NCBI GenBank assembly: GCA_944358705.1
Contig: CALVRR010000007.1
Span: 1-64,000 of the forward strand
Direction: 5' to 3'
DNA from: an uncultured Bacilli bacterium
GTDB lineage: Bacteria; Bacillota_I; Bacilli_A; RF39; UBA660
DNA: 64,000 nt
A program made the translations under genes and the position numbers. The first letter of the stretch is position 1, and each line of letters begins with the position of its first letter. Below are positions 44,314 through 53,332 of the stretch, one piece after another. The notes beneath the pieces are model-generated. The model ran no database searches. It saw only the letters and a list, made by a program, of their open reading frames with translations, and was not told the DNA's origin.

Positions 44314-44976
44314 CTAACTATTAATACATTTTACTTTTTCTGCTTTGCCACATTTTTCCACAATAGGTTCCATTGTAGTAAGAAAAGCCTCTTTATCATT
44401 CGCTAAAGATCTCATCTGATTTAAAAACTCCTGTTGTTCTTCCGTACCAATCCAAAAATGAACCTTTCCTTCATTACCAAATTTAAAATTTAGTTGTTCA
44501 AAAACATTTTCTAAACATTCTTCTTGATTAAAATCTGGAAAATAAGCCAAGGTAAATTCATAAGCCCTCGTTAAGGAAGTTTCCAAATCATTATCTTTAT
44601 CAGCATCACAAACAATTTTACCATAAATACTCCTTGGCTCTCTTCCAAGGGAAGTAGAATGGTCTTCTACGGCTTCCTTAATAATTCTAATTTCGTCACG
44701 ATCAAAAAAATTTCTTAGTCCTTCATTATTCTGAACAATTAAACCAGAATAAAAAGCATGATTTTTTCTCTGTTGCTGAATTCCTATATCATGCAAAGAA
44801 GCAGCCGCATAAACGATATCAATATCCAAACCATCAATACTATCAGCAATTTTCAAAGCTCTATCAATAACTTCTTTAATATGTTTTAAATCATGTCCTT
44901 TATCAAAAGTTTCATAAATTGGAAAAAACTCTGTTTCTATATAAGCAACCAACTCTGAATTTATTTCTTTTCTCAT
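44314..44976 (-). CDS. HD-domain phosphohydrolase
   Basis: 220 aa. HD superfamily: first His in KGHDLKHIKEVIDRAL, His-Asp pair in AASLHDIGIQ, His in EDHSTSLG and Asp in VCDADKDNDLE, so the metal site appears complete. Likely hydrolyses a nucleotide or phosphoester; YpgQ/YedJ-like proteins have this layout. Start at ATG 44976 with GAGGAGTGATAGT; a longer frame to 45024 has no SD. Confidence 0.83.
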   Translation of the reverse strand: MRKEINSELVAYIETEFFPIYETFDKGHDLKHIKEVIDRALKIADSIDGLDIDIVYAAASLHDIGIQQQRKNHAFYSGLIVQNNEGLRNFFDRDEIRIIKEAVEDHSTSLGREPRSIYGKIVCDADKDNDLETSLTRAYEFTLAYFPDFNQEECLENVFEQLNFKFGNEGKVHFWIGTEEQQEFLNQMRSLANDKEAFLTTMEPIVEKCGKAEKVKCINS

Positions 44977-45027
44977 ACTATCACTCCTCACGTTCAATAT
45001 TATAACGCATTCCATCAAAAACAAAAA

Positions 45028-45783
45028 TTATTTATCTATTTTACTTACACAACATACTACCTTTAAAGGACATTCACTGCATTTTTTCTTATTACAAAAA
45101 CTATTTCCTACCTCCCATAAATATTTATCAATAACACTTGCTCTAATATTTAACTCTTCTCCCAGAAGAATATAAATATCAGACAACACTTGAATATCTT
45201 TTTCATTTAACTTTTTAGAATCAATAATCCCCGTAAAATAGCTAATCTCAATATCATGTCTATCAATAGGAATACTTTTCAAATCTTCCCTAAAATTACA
45301 AATACCAGAATCATAAATAATTCGAATTAATAAACCTCCAGTTTTTTGACCATAACCAGAAATACTTTTTATAAAATCATTCAAATCCTGAAAACAACAA
45401 AAAGTATTTAAATAATCAACAAGATTAGGATACGCTAATAAACTTTTAGATAACATCATCCACTTTTTCACTGCTACATTAGGATATCTAGGATGAACAT
45501 GAGAAACTAAAATATCCTTAAGTTCTTCCTCCGACATAGTAACAACATAGTTAGGATTAAAAATAGAAGGATACTTCCAATAAGTTTCTATTAAATTATG
45601 ATGATAAATCTTAGACCGCATACCATAATCTAATAGACAAGAATAAAACATATATAAATAATACTCATTGGACTTATAAATAATATTAGAAGGATATTCT
45701 ACTGCTGCAAGATGATCTTTATTTTGATAATACTTATCTAACAATACTATCACATCTCTACATCGATCATAATTGATATTCAC
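45028..45783 (-). CDS. HhH-GPD DNA glycosylase-like protein with Fe-S loop
   Basis: 251 aa. Helix-hairpin-helix ISGYGQKTGGLLIRI near 145 and an Asp region PIDRHDIEIS match the layout of endonuclease III/MutY-type glycosylases. The C-terminal CNKKKCSECPLKVVC resembles the 4Fe-4S cluster loop. The usual catalytic Lys in the HhH hairpin is not evident, suggesting a monofunctional glycosylase. Start at GTG 45783 is preferred (GGTGAT upstream); GTG codons at 45792-45795 overlap the SD. Confidence 0.65.
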   Translation of the reverse strand: MNINYDRCRDVIVLLDKYYQNKDHLAAVEYPSNIIYKSNEYYLYMFYSCLLDYGMRSKIYHHNLIETYWKYPSIFNPNYVVTMSEEELKDILVSHVHPRYPNVAVKKWMMLSKSLLAYPNLVDYLNTFCCFQDLNDFIKSISGYGQKTGGLLIRIIYDSGICNFREDLKSIPIDRHDIEISYFTGIIDSKKLNEKDIQVLSDIYILLGEELNIRASVIDKYLWEVGNSFCNKKKCSECPLKVVCCVSKIDK

Positions 45784-45808
45784 TTTAATCACCACACTAA
45801 ATATTTAT

Positions 45809-46552
45809 CTATTTAATATCTATAAAACCATTTCTACTCCATAACCACAAAGGTGTATGAATATCAATTGGTCTATATTTCGTACCTTTAAGCAATTGAT
45901 TCCAACGTTCTATAACAATGAGTTGAACATCATTCCTACCTAGTTCTTCCTCTGTAATTAAACCAAGTCTATAAGTAGCTTGCACCACGTGTGTATCAGG
46001 AGCAACCGTCAAACATTCCATGTTTTGATACTCTCTATCTGTATATTGCCAAATAACATACAACCAATAATTACATATTTTAGTACCAGATAGATATGGA
46101 AATTTCTTTTTATTTTCTTTCTGAATAAAAATCTTAATCTGATTAACATCATTATTAAATTGATTAAATAATTTCCTAATATCTCCATCAAAAAGATCTA
46201 AAAAAGTATAACACAAAGAAATCCATATTTCTGTTTGTTTATTTTTTTGTAATGCAACTTTATATTTTGTTAATGCATATTGAACTTCTTCAAATGACCT
46301 ATTAACACATTCTTTAGGATTAAAAACAAACCTAGTTTCTTCATCTTGGAATGTTTGATTCGCAGACTCCCATAAAGTATAAGAATTTCTTTGATAATTT
46401 AACGCCATAGGCAAAGTAAAATACAAATAGTTCTCAAGAGAAGCCTTATCCAAACCAGGATTTTCATCTTCCGGCATCACTTCACCACCTAGCAATCCCT
46501 TCTTCCACATCTTATACAAAAGATCTACTTTTCCTAAGATTTCTTCTTTCAT
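45809..46552 (-). CDS. protein of unknown function, possibly glycosylase-related
   Basis: 247 aa, not firmly recognised. KFPYLSGTKICNYWLYVIWQ and TVAPDTHVVQATYRLGLI recall the HhH-GPD segment where an Asp-Thr-His precedes a helix with RLG; ends HTPLWLWSRNGFIDIK. The N-terminal half is helical. It lies between the Fe-S glycosylase-like gene (25 bases downstream) and a 419-residue unknown, in one transcript. A DNA- or nucleoside-repair role is inferred from motif resemblance and context only. Confidence 0.55.
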   Translation of the reverse strand: MKEEILGKVDLLYKMWKKGLLGGEVMPEDENPGLDKASLENYLYFTLPMALNYQRNSYTLWESANQTFQDEETRFVFNPKECVNRSFEEVQYALTKYKVALQKNKQTEIWISLCYTFLDLFDGDIRKLFNQFNNDVNQIKIFIQKENKKKFPYLSGTKICNYWLYVIWQYTDREYQNMECLTVAPDTHVVQATYRLGLITEEELGRNDVQLIVIERWNQLLKGTKYRPIDIHTPLWLWSRNGFIDIK

Positions 46553-46566
46553 AACATCACCAACAC

Positions 46567-47826
46567 TTAAATATTTTTACCTCGAATCAAAACTTTACCT
46601 TTTCCTTCATAATTACTTAATTCTTTATCAAAATGACGATCAATATAATAAGAAGAAAAATCCATTTCCTTAACATCATCCAATTTAGCATCATAAACAA
46701 TTTTAGGAATAATATACAAACTCCATCCCTGATTTAAATAATTCTGAAACTCTTCAATAGCATACAAAGAAGACGTAGTAATCTTTTTTTCACAACTTTC
46801 GACTTTATGAAAACCAGAATATCGAACCAAGATATCCGAAAAATCCTGATTACTAAATGCATTAATTTTTTGAATAATATCCTTTTTTCTTTGAGAACCA
46901 TTTATTTTTTGAAAAGAATGAAAAAAATCTTCTTCAGCTGCCAAATGACCAATAACAAGTTTAATAATATTAGGCTGATAGCTTCTCTCTAGAGCAGGAA
47001 AAGAAAAATCTTCTTTTTGTATTAACTGTTCCTCTTCTAAATCTGAAAGCTTCAAAATATTTTGAAAGCGCATAATGTCATGCTCCACCTCAGGAGTTAA
47101 AATTGTAGGAAGAGAATACACCAAATTAGCATAATTCTGAAATTCTCCAGAAGTAACATATCCTCGTTCAATTATTTTTTTTATTTGTTTATGATTAAAA
47201 ACATCCGAAACCTCCCAATTTTGTAACAAATAATTATAAATTTTAAAAAAGGGATATAATAAATTTCCATTTTTATGACCATCTTCTCCACCTGTATTAT
47301 ATAAATAACCAGAAGGAGTTAAAAACCAAGCATTTGGACATGTAAAAACAACTCCATCACTCTCCGCTGGTAAAATTATTTCCGTTCTTTTCTCTAATTC
47401 TTTCTGCATCTCTTGAATCTTTTTCTGAGTATCCATCAAACCTTCTTGAAACTGTGGAAATATTTCAATAAAACCTTCACAACAATCAAAATATTCTCTC
47501 AACATATATTTTAAATCCGAGACACTAGAAATAACAAAAGAAGAATCTTCTATAAAATGATTTTCTTTATATTGAAAAAAATCACAAAAACGCAAATACT
47601 CATCTTCAAACAAATAAGGACTCATAAAAATGAACTCCTCACGAAGACCATGAAATAACAAATCTAAAAAGGAAAGTCTTTGGAAAATATCTTCATATTT
47701 ACGAAAGAAAGAATCTTCCAAAAAAATATTAGAAACGATTCTTTTTTTCTGATCTTCAAAAGGATCTTCCTTCAAATAAATTTTAAAATCATCCGGACAA
47801 TCAAGTTCTGAAAAATAAGCATACAT
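46567..47826 (-). CDS. 419-residue protein of unknown function
   Basis: Not recognised. Aromatic- and acid-rich N-terminal region, a short coiled-coil-like helix (QKKIQEMQKELEKRTE) near 130-150, then FTCPNAWFLTPSGYLYNTGG, a mixed middle part and a C-terminal YAIEEFQNYLNQGWSLYIIP followed by SSYYIDRHFDKELS. No signal peptide or membrane segment. GGGGGTGATAAT precedes ATG 47826. 14 bases upstream of the glycosylase-related gene. No function assigned. Confidence 0.7.
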   Translation of the reverse strand: MYAYFSELDCPDDFKIYLKEDPFEDQKKRIVSNIFLEDSFFRKYEDIFQRLSFLDLLFHGLREEFIFMSPYLFEDEYLRFCDFFQYKENHFIEDSSFVISSVSDLKYMLREYFDCCEGFIEIFPQFQEGLMDTQKKIQEMQKELEKRTEIILPAESDGVVFTCPNAWFLTPSGYLYNTGGEDGHKNGNLLYPFFKIYNYLLQNWEVSDVFNHKQIKKIIERGYVTSGEFQNYANLVYSLPTILTPEVEHDIMRFQNILKLSDLEEEQLIQKEDFSFPALERSYQPNIIKLVIGHLAAEEDFFHSFQKINGSQRKKDIIQKINAFSNQDFSDILVRYSGFHKVESCEKKITTSSLYAIEEFQNYLNQGWSLYIIPKIVYDAKLDDVKEMDFSSYYIDRHFDKELSNYEGKGKVLIRGKNI

Positions 47827-47889
47827 ATTATCACCCCCAGATATACTTATTTACTCTCTGTTTTAATAAAACAAGAATAGATAATTAGC

Positions 47890-48384
47890 TCACTTTACAT
47901 AATCAATATAATGTGGTTTATCTTTATTTTTCTCATAATAGGAAATAATTCCATCTCGTTTAATTTCCATATTACCATCCAACCATTTTTTTATAATTTC
48001 CTTTGAATAAATCTTTTCATTCACTTTATCACAAGGGAATCTCTGACAAAAAGCACAAAACAAAACCTGATGCTCTTCTACACAATCTGGAATAACACAG
48101 CCTCTAATACAACACCCATTCGCTCTTTTATTTCTACATCCACCACACTTAGAAGTAGCAAGTTTATTTAATTTTTTGTGAAACACTTTATATTCATTCA
48201 ATTTATGACGATATCTCTCACTTAAATTTTGATTTAAAAATTCCTCATGTCCCTCTAACAAATGAAGTAACTCTTTAGCATGATGATGAATATCCCCATA
48301 ACTACAACCAGTACAAGTACTACAAAACATAGAACAAGGAGCAATAGCCGAGAGTATTTCCTCATCAATTTTTTCTTTAAGCAT
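47890..48384 (-). CDS. Cys-rich DUF3795-like protein
   Basis: 164 aa with about 16 Cys arranged as CSMFCSTCTGC, CGGCRNKRANGCCIRGC and CAFCQRFPC. The pattern fits the DUF3795 group of small zinc- or Fe-S-binding proteins. No enzymatic motif. AGGTGATATT precedes ATG 48384. Role unknown; metal binding is the only safe inference. Confidence 0.72.
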   Translation of the reverse strand: MLKEKIDEEILSAIAPCSMFCSTCTGCSYGDIHHHAKELLHLLEGHEEFLNQNLSERYRHKLNEYKVFHKKLNKLATSKCGGCRNKRANGCCIRGCVIPDCVEEHQVLFCAFCQRFPCDKVNEKIYSKEIIKKWLDGNMEIKRDGIISYYEKNKDKPHYIDYVK

Positions 48385-48410
48385 AATATCACCTAAAGAA
48401 AGTATACCAT

Positions 48411-48442
48411 AAAAAAGAAGATATCAAAATTTTAATATCTTC
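48411..48442 (-). terminator. terminator of the 48458-48925 gene
   Basis: Minus strand GAAGATAT/ATATCTTC (48417-48424 with 48435-48442) followed by six T. Confidence 0.78.
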
Positions 48443-48457
48443 ATAAAAAATCTTTTT

Positions 48458-48925
48458 CTATCGAACTTTTACTTGTGTTGATGGTGTTTCAATAACTGGC
48501 GAACTAGCAATCCATGGTTCAACAACAAAATTACTAGAACTTAATTCTTTTTCAACAGAAGCATTTAATAGTGCCACAGCCTCCCCAGACTCTAAATCAC
48601 TAGAAGTAATAACAGGATTTTCAAAATCATGTTTTAGAGATATCCTCTCAGACAATGGCATACGATTTAATACTTCACTTGCTTGATTTTCTAGAACTGC
48701 TTGTTGAAACATTTGAACATTTCTCCTAGAAATCTCATTTTTTGCTTCTTCTATCTTACTAGCTAATTCATCTTTTCCAGAAAGTAAAGAATAAGCACGC
48801 AATGTTGACCAGTCCATATCACTAGTAGAAAGATAGGTAACCATTTCCTCAGAAGATAAATTACTACGTTCTAGTTTTGTTATTTCATCTAATACTTCTT
48901 TTAAAGTACTCTTCTTTTTTTCCAT
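48458..48925 (-). CDS. 155-residue helical protein of unknown function
   Basis: Not recognised. Acidic, mostly helical (STLKEVLDEITKLERSNLSS), no membrane segment, ending in a Ser/Val/Pro-rich tail. AGGGGAG precedes ATG 48925; the frame to 48940 starts inside the SD. Single gene with its own terminator. Confidence 0.6.
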   Translation of the reverse strand: MEKKKSTLKEVLDEITKLERSNLSSEEMVTYLSTSDMDWSTLRAYSLLSGKDELASKIEEAKNEISRRNVQMFQQAVLENQASEVLNRMPLSERISLKHDFENPVITSSDLESGEAVALLNASVEKELSSSNFVVEPWIASSPVIETPSTQVKVR

Positions 48926-48988
48926 ACAAACTCCCCTCATAAATTTTCCATATTATAACATAAAAGATTAAATTTAACAATATTAACC

Positions 48989-50275
48989 TTACTTACGTTC
49001 TAATATTTTTTGATTTTTCTGAAAGTCTCGCATAAATTCTTGTCCAAAATAACTAATATACTTAGGATGAAAAGAAAAACCAAAATCAATAGAAGAATGT
49101 AAAACGTCTTTCACATCACTTACTAAAATTCGATTAATAACTTCCACACCAAAAAAATCATAATATTTATCACGATTCATAACAATATTATGATTATAAT
49201 CAATAACAGTATTGCTATCATCAATTTCAACCCAGGAATGATAAAAATAATCTTTTTCATTTTCTAAAAATTTACCACCCACAACATAAGCACTTTGAGC
49301 ATCTTTTTTTGCTAAAGAACAAGCAACCATAATAAAATTTTTATGACATTTATGATATCGATTTTTAGACAACAATTCTTTTTTCACATCAGAATCAAGA
49401 ACGAAATCAGAAAACAAAGAAAATGTAAAAGAACCAAATTTTCTATCTTTCCATTGATAACAAGATTTTTCCTTATTATAAGATATATGTTTAGAAGGTA
49501 AGGAAGGATTTTCTGTAAAATTATTTAATTCCCTTACTAATTTCTCATATTTCAAACGTCCAATATCTTCCTCTTGAAAAAATAAACAATCATGATTATT
49601 ACCAAAAAGTAAATAATTATGCCCATGAATACCATCACAATCATAGGTACTAAAAAAGGAAGAAAAAATTGGTTGTTTTTCAAGATCGTGAAATATCTCC
49701 TTTGTAAAAATTAAATATTCAAAAATATGTCTTTCATCCTGGAATTCATCCATCAAATAATGAATTTGATATAAATCAAATTGATCAACTACATTAATGT
49801 CCTGAAAACAAAATATTTTATAATAATCCTCCTGATTCATAACTAAATTTTTAGAATAATCAATAACCTTATTTACTCCATCTTCAGAAAACAAAATTAA
49901 TAATGAAAAATTCTCCATCAAAGAATTTCCAATAACCACTTTAGGAGAAACAAGGTCTAAAGAACAAGCTAGTTTTAAAGTTCTCCCCAAAAATTCCTTA
50001 TAACGTTTATTGCTTTTTAATATCTTCTTATCATAATCCTGCAGATCATAATCAGAAAAAAGAGAAAATGGATAAGAGTTTCCCTCATAATGAAACATAT
50101 AGGAATATCCATCTTCTTGATTTAAATTTTTCTGAAACAAAGAAGTTTTACTAAAAAGTTCACGTTCCAACTTAGAACAAGCCGTAAATAAAGAAAGTTT
50201 TAACAATTCCTTAGGAATTTCTTCTTCCCTATAACAATTATCAAAAAACAAACTGACATTAGAAAATGATTCCAT
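48989..50275 (-). CDS. internally duplicated protein with possible Cys-His-Asp fold
   Basis: 428 aa made of two related halves. Half 1 (about 60-210) and half 2 (about 270-400) share SF-x-LFSD, RYK/RYH, V/MACSL, VIDY-x-x-N-x-VMN and YY-x-x-F. Half 2 also has ACSL ... YHSWVEIDDSN ... VIDYN, a Cys/His/Asp order as in transglutaminase or papain-like folds; half 1 lacks the His (FSLLILFSEDG). So one half may be catalytic and the other structural. GGAGGAG precedes ATG 50275. Activity is inference. Confidence 0.65.
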   Translation of the reverse strand: MESFSNVSLFFDNCYREEEIPKELLKLSLFTACSKLERELFSKTSLFQKNLNQEDGYSYMFHYEGNSYPFSLFSDYDLQDYDKKILKSNKRYKEFLGRTLKLACSLDLVSPKVVIGNSLMENFSLLILFSEDGVNKVIDYSKNLVMNQEDYYKIFCFQDINVVDQFDLYQIHYLMDEFQDERHIFEYLIFTKEIFHDLEKQPIFSSFFSTYDCDGIHGHNYLLFGNNHDCLFFQEEDIGRLKYEKLVRELNNFTENPSLPSKHISYNKEKSCYQWKDRKFGSFTFSLFSDFVLDSDVKKELLSKNRYHKCHKNFIMVACSLAKKDAQSAYVVGGKFLENEKDYFYHSWVEIDDSNTVIDYNHNIVMNRDKYYDFFGVEVINRILVSDVKDVLHSSIDFGFSFHPKYISYFGQEFMRDFQKNQKILERK

Positions 50276-50318
50276 AACTCCTCCAAAATTGCTACATATT
50301 ATAACATAAAAAGAGAAT

Positions 50319-51254
50319 TTAATCAATCAAACGATCTAAAATAGATAATTGTTTTATTTTAACATTATTATTTTTACCAGTACCAAGAAAAATACTAGGT
50401 TTAATAGATTTTCCATGAAAATCTGTTCCACCACTACATAATAAATGGTACTTATCAGCTACCTCCCGATAAAATTGAGACTCATCCTCCGTATAACTAG
50501 AATGATACACTTCAATTCCCTCTAATCCTAAATCTATAAATTCTTCTAGTTTCTTATAAAATTCTTTATTTTCTAATTCCAATGTTTTCGGATGAGCAAG
50601 AACAGGAATCCCCCCAGCTTCTTTAATTAAGGAAATACATTCTGCATATGGTAGTCCTTTATCATTTTTACCTCTCGTTTTTAAAAATGCATCCACCAAA
50701 TATTTATCAAAAGCATCTTGTACATGAATAGCATAACCTTTCTCAACACACTTTTTAGCAACATCCACACGATTAACATTATGCTGTGACTGTATAATTT
50801 GTTCCACTTCAGAATCCGTAAAAATAATACCATAATCTTTTTTTATCTGCTCAATAATAGTTAAAACAGCAGAAATACTACGTTCATGTAAATATTTTAA
50901 AGTATCATTTAATTTTTTATTAGTTAAGTCAATACCATAACCTAAAACATGCATACGACCATGCTTTATTTGAGCAGACAATTCTACTCCCGAAACTATA
51001 GTAACCTCATCAATAACTTCGACTTTTTTATCGGTAAGCGAACGAATTCCTAAAATAGTATCATGATCTGCAATAGAAAGAATAGAAACATTTGCTTCTT
51101 TGGCCAATCGAATAAGTTCTAACGGACTTTGATCTCCATCAGAAAAATTACTATGAACATGCAAATCAATAAGAGATTGCTTCATAGATTCTAAAAATGA
51201 AACCGTTCGATCAATATCTTGTACTTCAAAATCAAAACAATCAGATACACTCAA
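50319..51254 (-). CDS. PHP-domain phosphoesterase (TrpH/RNase AM-like)
   Basis: 311 aa. Metal motifs of the PHP family are LIDLHVHSNFSDG (H-x-H), SIADHDT, a Glu in VSGVELSA, VLAHPK and GGTDFHG, all intact. Closest in layout to YciV/TrpH enzymes that hydrolyse 3',5'-nucleotides or trim RNA 5' ends. Starts at a TTG (51254) with SD GGAGGG seven bases upstream; no ATG fits better. Confidence 0.88.
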   Translation of the reverse strand: MSVSDCFDFEVQDIDRTVSFLESMKQSLIDLHVHSNFSDGDQSPLELIRLAKEANVSILSIADHDTILGIRSLTDKKVEVIDEVTIVSGVELSAQIKHGRMHVLGYGIDLTNKKLNDTLKYLHERSISAVLTIIEQIKKDYGIIFTDSEVEQIIQSQHNVNRVDVAKKCVEKGYAIHVQDAFDKYLVDAFLKTRGKNDKGLPYAECISLIKEAGGIPVLAHPKTLELENKEFYKKLEEFIDLGLEGIEVYHSSYTEDESQFYREVADKYHLLCSGGTDFHGKSIKPSIFLGTGKNNNVKIKQLSILDRLID

Positions 51255-51334
51255 ATTTATCCCTCCAAATCACATAATAAAATATTTCTAATATTGAAAC
51301 TTATATTATCATAATATTTAATTTTCACAAAAAA

Positions 51335-51820
51335 TTAGTGTTTTTTCTTCAAATACATCTTCTTTTGTACAATAGGGTCTACATAACTAAGAATATCTTT
51401 TCCAAGAGAAAAAACTTCTTTTACCATACTAGAAGATATAAACTGATATTCTTTATCTGCAAATAAACAAACCGTATTTACAGCTCCATTAGAAATTTCT
51501 TTATTAATTTGTTGCATCCCCACCTCATAATCAAAATCAGTAAAGCTTCGAAGCCCACGAACAATAGCCTTACAATCATAAAGAGCAGCAATATCAACCG
51601 CCGCAAGAGAAGAAGAAACGACCTTAATATTATCAACAGAAGAATATAACTGCTGAATCATATCCACTCTCTCCTCTACCGAAAACATAGAATTTCTTTT
51701 ATTTGGATTACAAAGTACAGCAACTACCACTTCATCAAACAAAACACTTGCTTGCTCAATAATATTCATATGTCCCCTAGTAATAGGATCAAAACTCCCC
51801 GGATATAAAACTTTACTCAT
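51335..51820 (-). CDS. coaD: phosphopantetheine adenylyltransferase
   Basis: Fourth step of CoA synthesis: 4'-phosphopantetheine + ATP gives dephospho-CoA. 161 aa. Nucleotidyltransferase motif PGSFDPITRGHMNII (HxGH variant RGHMN), AIVRGLRSFTDFDYE and ISSSMVKEV, all typical of CoaD. Its start overlaps the end of coaE by 8 bases, so the last two steps of CoA synthesis are coupled here. Confidence 0.95.
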   Translation of the reverse strand: MSKVLYPGSFDPITRGHMNIIEQASVLFDEVVVAVLCNPNKRNSMFSVEERVDMIQQLYSSVDNIKVVSSSLAAVDIAALYDCKAIVRGLRSFTDFDYEVGMQQINKEISNGAVNTVCLFADKEYQFISSSMVKEVFSLGKDILSYVDPIVQKKMYLKKKH

Positions 51821-52373
51821 AAAACTTCACCAATCTTTCAAAAATATCTTCTATATCACTATCTACGATATCAAAATCACGAAAACAATAATCAAGACTT
51901 GCACTTTCTCTTAAATCAAACAAACTATCAGAAATAGAATCTCTAGAAATCACTCGTTGTTTTCGAACTTCATAAGGAACATCCAAAAGAACAGTCATAT
52001 CACACTTCGCAAAATATTCTGTCTTAGGAAGTAAAGCCCAATCGAGTATAATAATAGAGTTAGAACTTTCAGAAAGAAAAGAATCGATAGACTTCTTCAT
52101 ATATTTCCAAGTAATATCCGTAAGCTTTTCCATAGCAGCACTCGAAGAAAAGGCAATTTTACTAAGATTAGGACGGTAAATTTTACCATCTTGTACAATA
52201 GAATCTCCAAAACAAGCAATCAATTCTTCTTTGACATTTTCTATTTCTAAAGTCTGGTGACCGATTTTATCAATATCCAAATGAATAACAGAAATATTTT
52301 TATCATTGTGAATTAATTTTTCAGCAAGAGTAGTTTTTCCACTACCTGACTTTCCACAAATCCCAACAATCAT
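51813..52373 (-). CDS. coaE: dephospho-CoA kinase
   Basis: Last step of CoA synthesis, phosphorylating the ribose 3'-OH of dephospho-CoA. 186 aa. P-loop GICGKSGSGKTTLAE, substrate region DIDKIGHQTL, CFGDSIVQDGKIYRPNLSKI (equivalent of the FG-x-x-I ... R-x-x-L block) and a lid with DVPYEVRKQRVISRD. Divergent from typical CoaE, but placement directly before coaD supports the assignment. GAAGAGGTGATTAT precedes ATG 52373. Confidence 0.87.
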   Translation of the reverse strand: MIVGICGKSGSGKTTLAEKLIHNDKNISVIHLDIDKIGHQTLEIENVKEELIACFGDSIVQDGKIYRPNLSKIAFSSSAAMEKLTDITWKYMKKSIDSFLSESSNSIIILDWALLPKTEYFAKCDMTVLLDVPYEVRKQRVISRDSISDSLFDLRESASLDYCFRDFDIVDSDIEDIFERLVKFYE

Positions 52374-52510
52374 ATAATCACCTCTTCAAAAATATTATAT
52401 AAAAGGAATTATAATAATTAAAATATATATTAATTATATCTACCATAACAATCTGTTATTATAAAAAAGTTATTTCTAGAAACTCTTATATATAAAAAGC
52501 AAAAATTAAC

Positions 52511-52533
52511 AAAAAAAAACTACTTAAAGTAGC
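52511..52533 (-). terminator. terminator of the zinc-ribbon gene
   Basis: Minus strand CTACTT/AAGTAG (52520-52532) followed by nine T, just past the stop at 52537. Confidence 0.65.
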
Positions 52534-52536
52534 TTT

Positions 52537-52797
52537 TTAATCACCAAAAATTTCAAATACTTCACCTAAGAAAGACTCTTTTTTTCTTTTTTTAGAATAT
52601 TTATTGTGATTATGTTTATCTTCATAATCATCATATTCTCTTTTTGCTTCTTGATAAGTTTTCTCTTCTTTTTCAATTAACTTTTCAAGCTCTCCACGGT
52701 CAAGCCATATTCCTCGACATTCTGGACAATAATCTATTTCAACTCCCCTTTTTTCTGACATCAATAATGTAACATCTTTACAAACTGGACATTTCAT
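52537..52797 (-). CDS. TFIIB-type zinc-ribbon protein
   Basis: 86 aa. Zinc ribbon CPVCKDVTLL ... YCPECRGIWLDRGELEKLIE (two CxxC), the zf-TFIIB family signature, followed by a charged, Lys/Asp/His-rich tail. The function of this small family is not established; probably protein- or nucleic-acid-binding. AAGGAGG before ATG 52797, own terminator. Confidence 0.87.
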   Translation of the reverse strand: MKCPVCKDVTLLMSEKRGVEIDYCPECRGIWLDRGELEKLIEKEEKTYQEAKREYDDYEDKHNHNKYSKKRKKESFLGEVFEIFGD

Positions 52798-52845
52798 AAT
52801 ATTCCTCCTTTTCTATATTATACAAAAACAAACAAGGAAAAGAAA

Positions 52846-53244
52846 CTATTTATTCTCAGGATAGGTATAATTCCACAAACCAAGTTTTCCATTAACAGAA
52901 ATAGGAGGAATTTTTTCTACATTTTCAAGCAAGAAACCATACCCTTCCCACTCAGGATGTTTAATAACCCCAGAATAAACAAGTTCATTTTCTTTTGACA
53001 AATTCTTACGTAACAAATCATCTACTAAAACACAATCGGTAATCATTGCCTTAGCTATAATACATCCAGTTGGATAACTAAGCCCCAACCTCTCAAATTT
53101 CTTCATTGCTTTCTTATCAATACTTTTACCTGCATGAATTAAAATTTCTCCACGATACTTGGTCTTCCACGTACGAAATTCGTATCTTTTTAAGCCTTCC
53201 GCAATCAATGTTGCAAAAGGTTGCTTAATAGTAATGACTTTCAT
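52846..53244 (-). CDS. ASCH domain protein
   Basis: 132 aa. Begins VITIKQPFATLIAEGLKRYE with FRTWKTKYRGEILIHAGK, the classic ASCH (PUA-like) pattern; ends KIPPISVNGKLGLWNY. Family members bind RNA or act as amidohydrolases on N4-acetylcytidine (YqfB type), but the catalytic Lys/Glu context is not clear here. Start at ATG 53244 (AGGTGATTGGTT). Confidence 0.83.
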   Translation of the reverse strand: MKVITIKQPFATLIAEGLKRYEFRTWKTKYRGEILIHAGKSIDKKAMKKFERLGLSYPTGCIIAKAMITDCVLVDDLLRKNLSKENELVYSGVIKHPEWEGYGFLLENVEKIPPISVNGKLGLWNYTYPENK

Positions 53245-53310
53245 AACCAATCACCTACAAAAATTATAGCATAAATAAAAAAACATAATAAAGAATATGG
53301 AAAGAAAAAA

Positions 53311-53332
53311 AACAAAAAAATTCTTAGAATTT
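53311..53332 (-). terminator. weak terminator of the DUF3298 gene
   Basis: Minus strand AAATTC/GAATTT (53318-53332) followed by T-rich sequence; begins at the stop codon. Confidence 0.45.
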
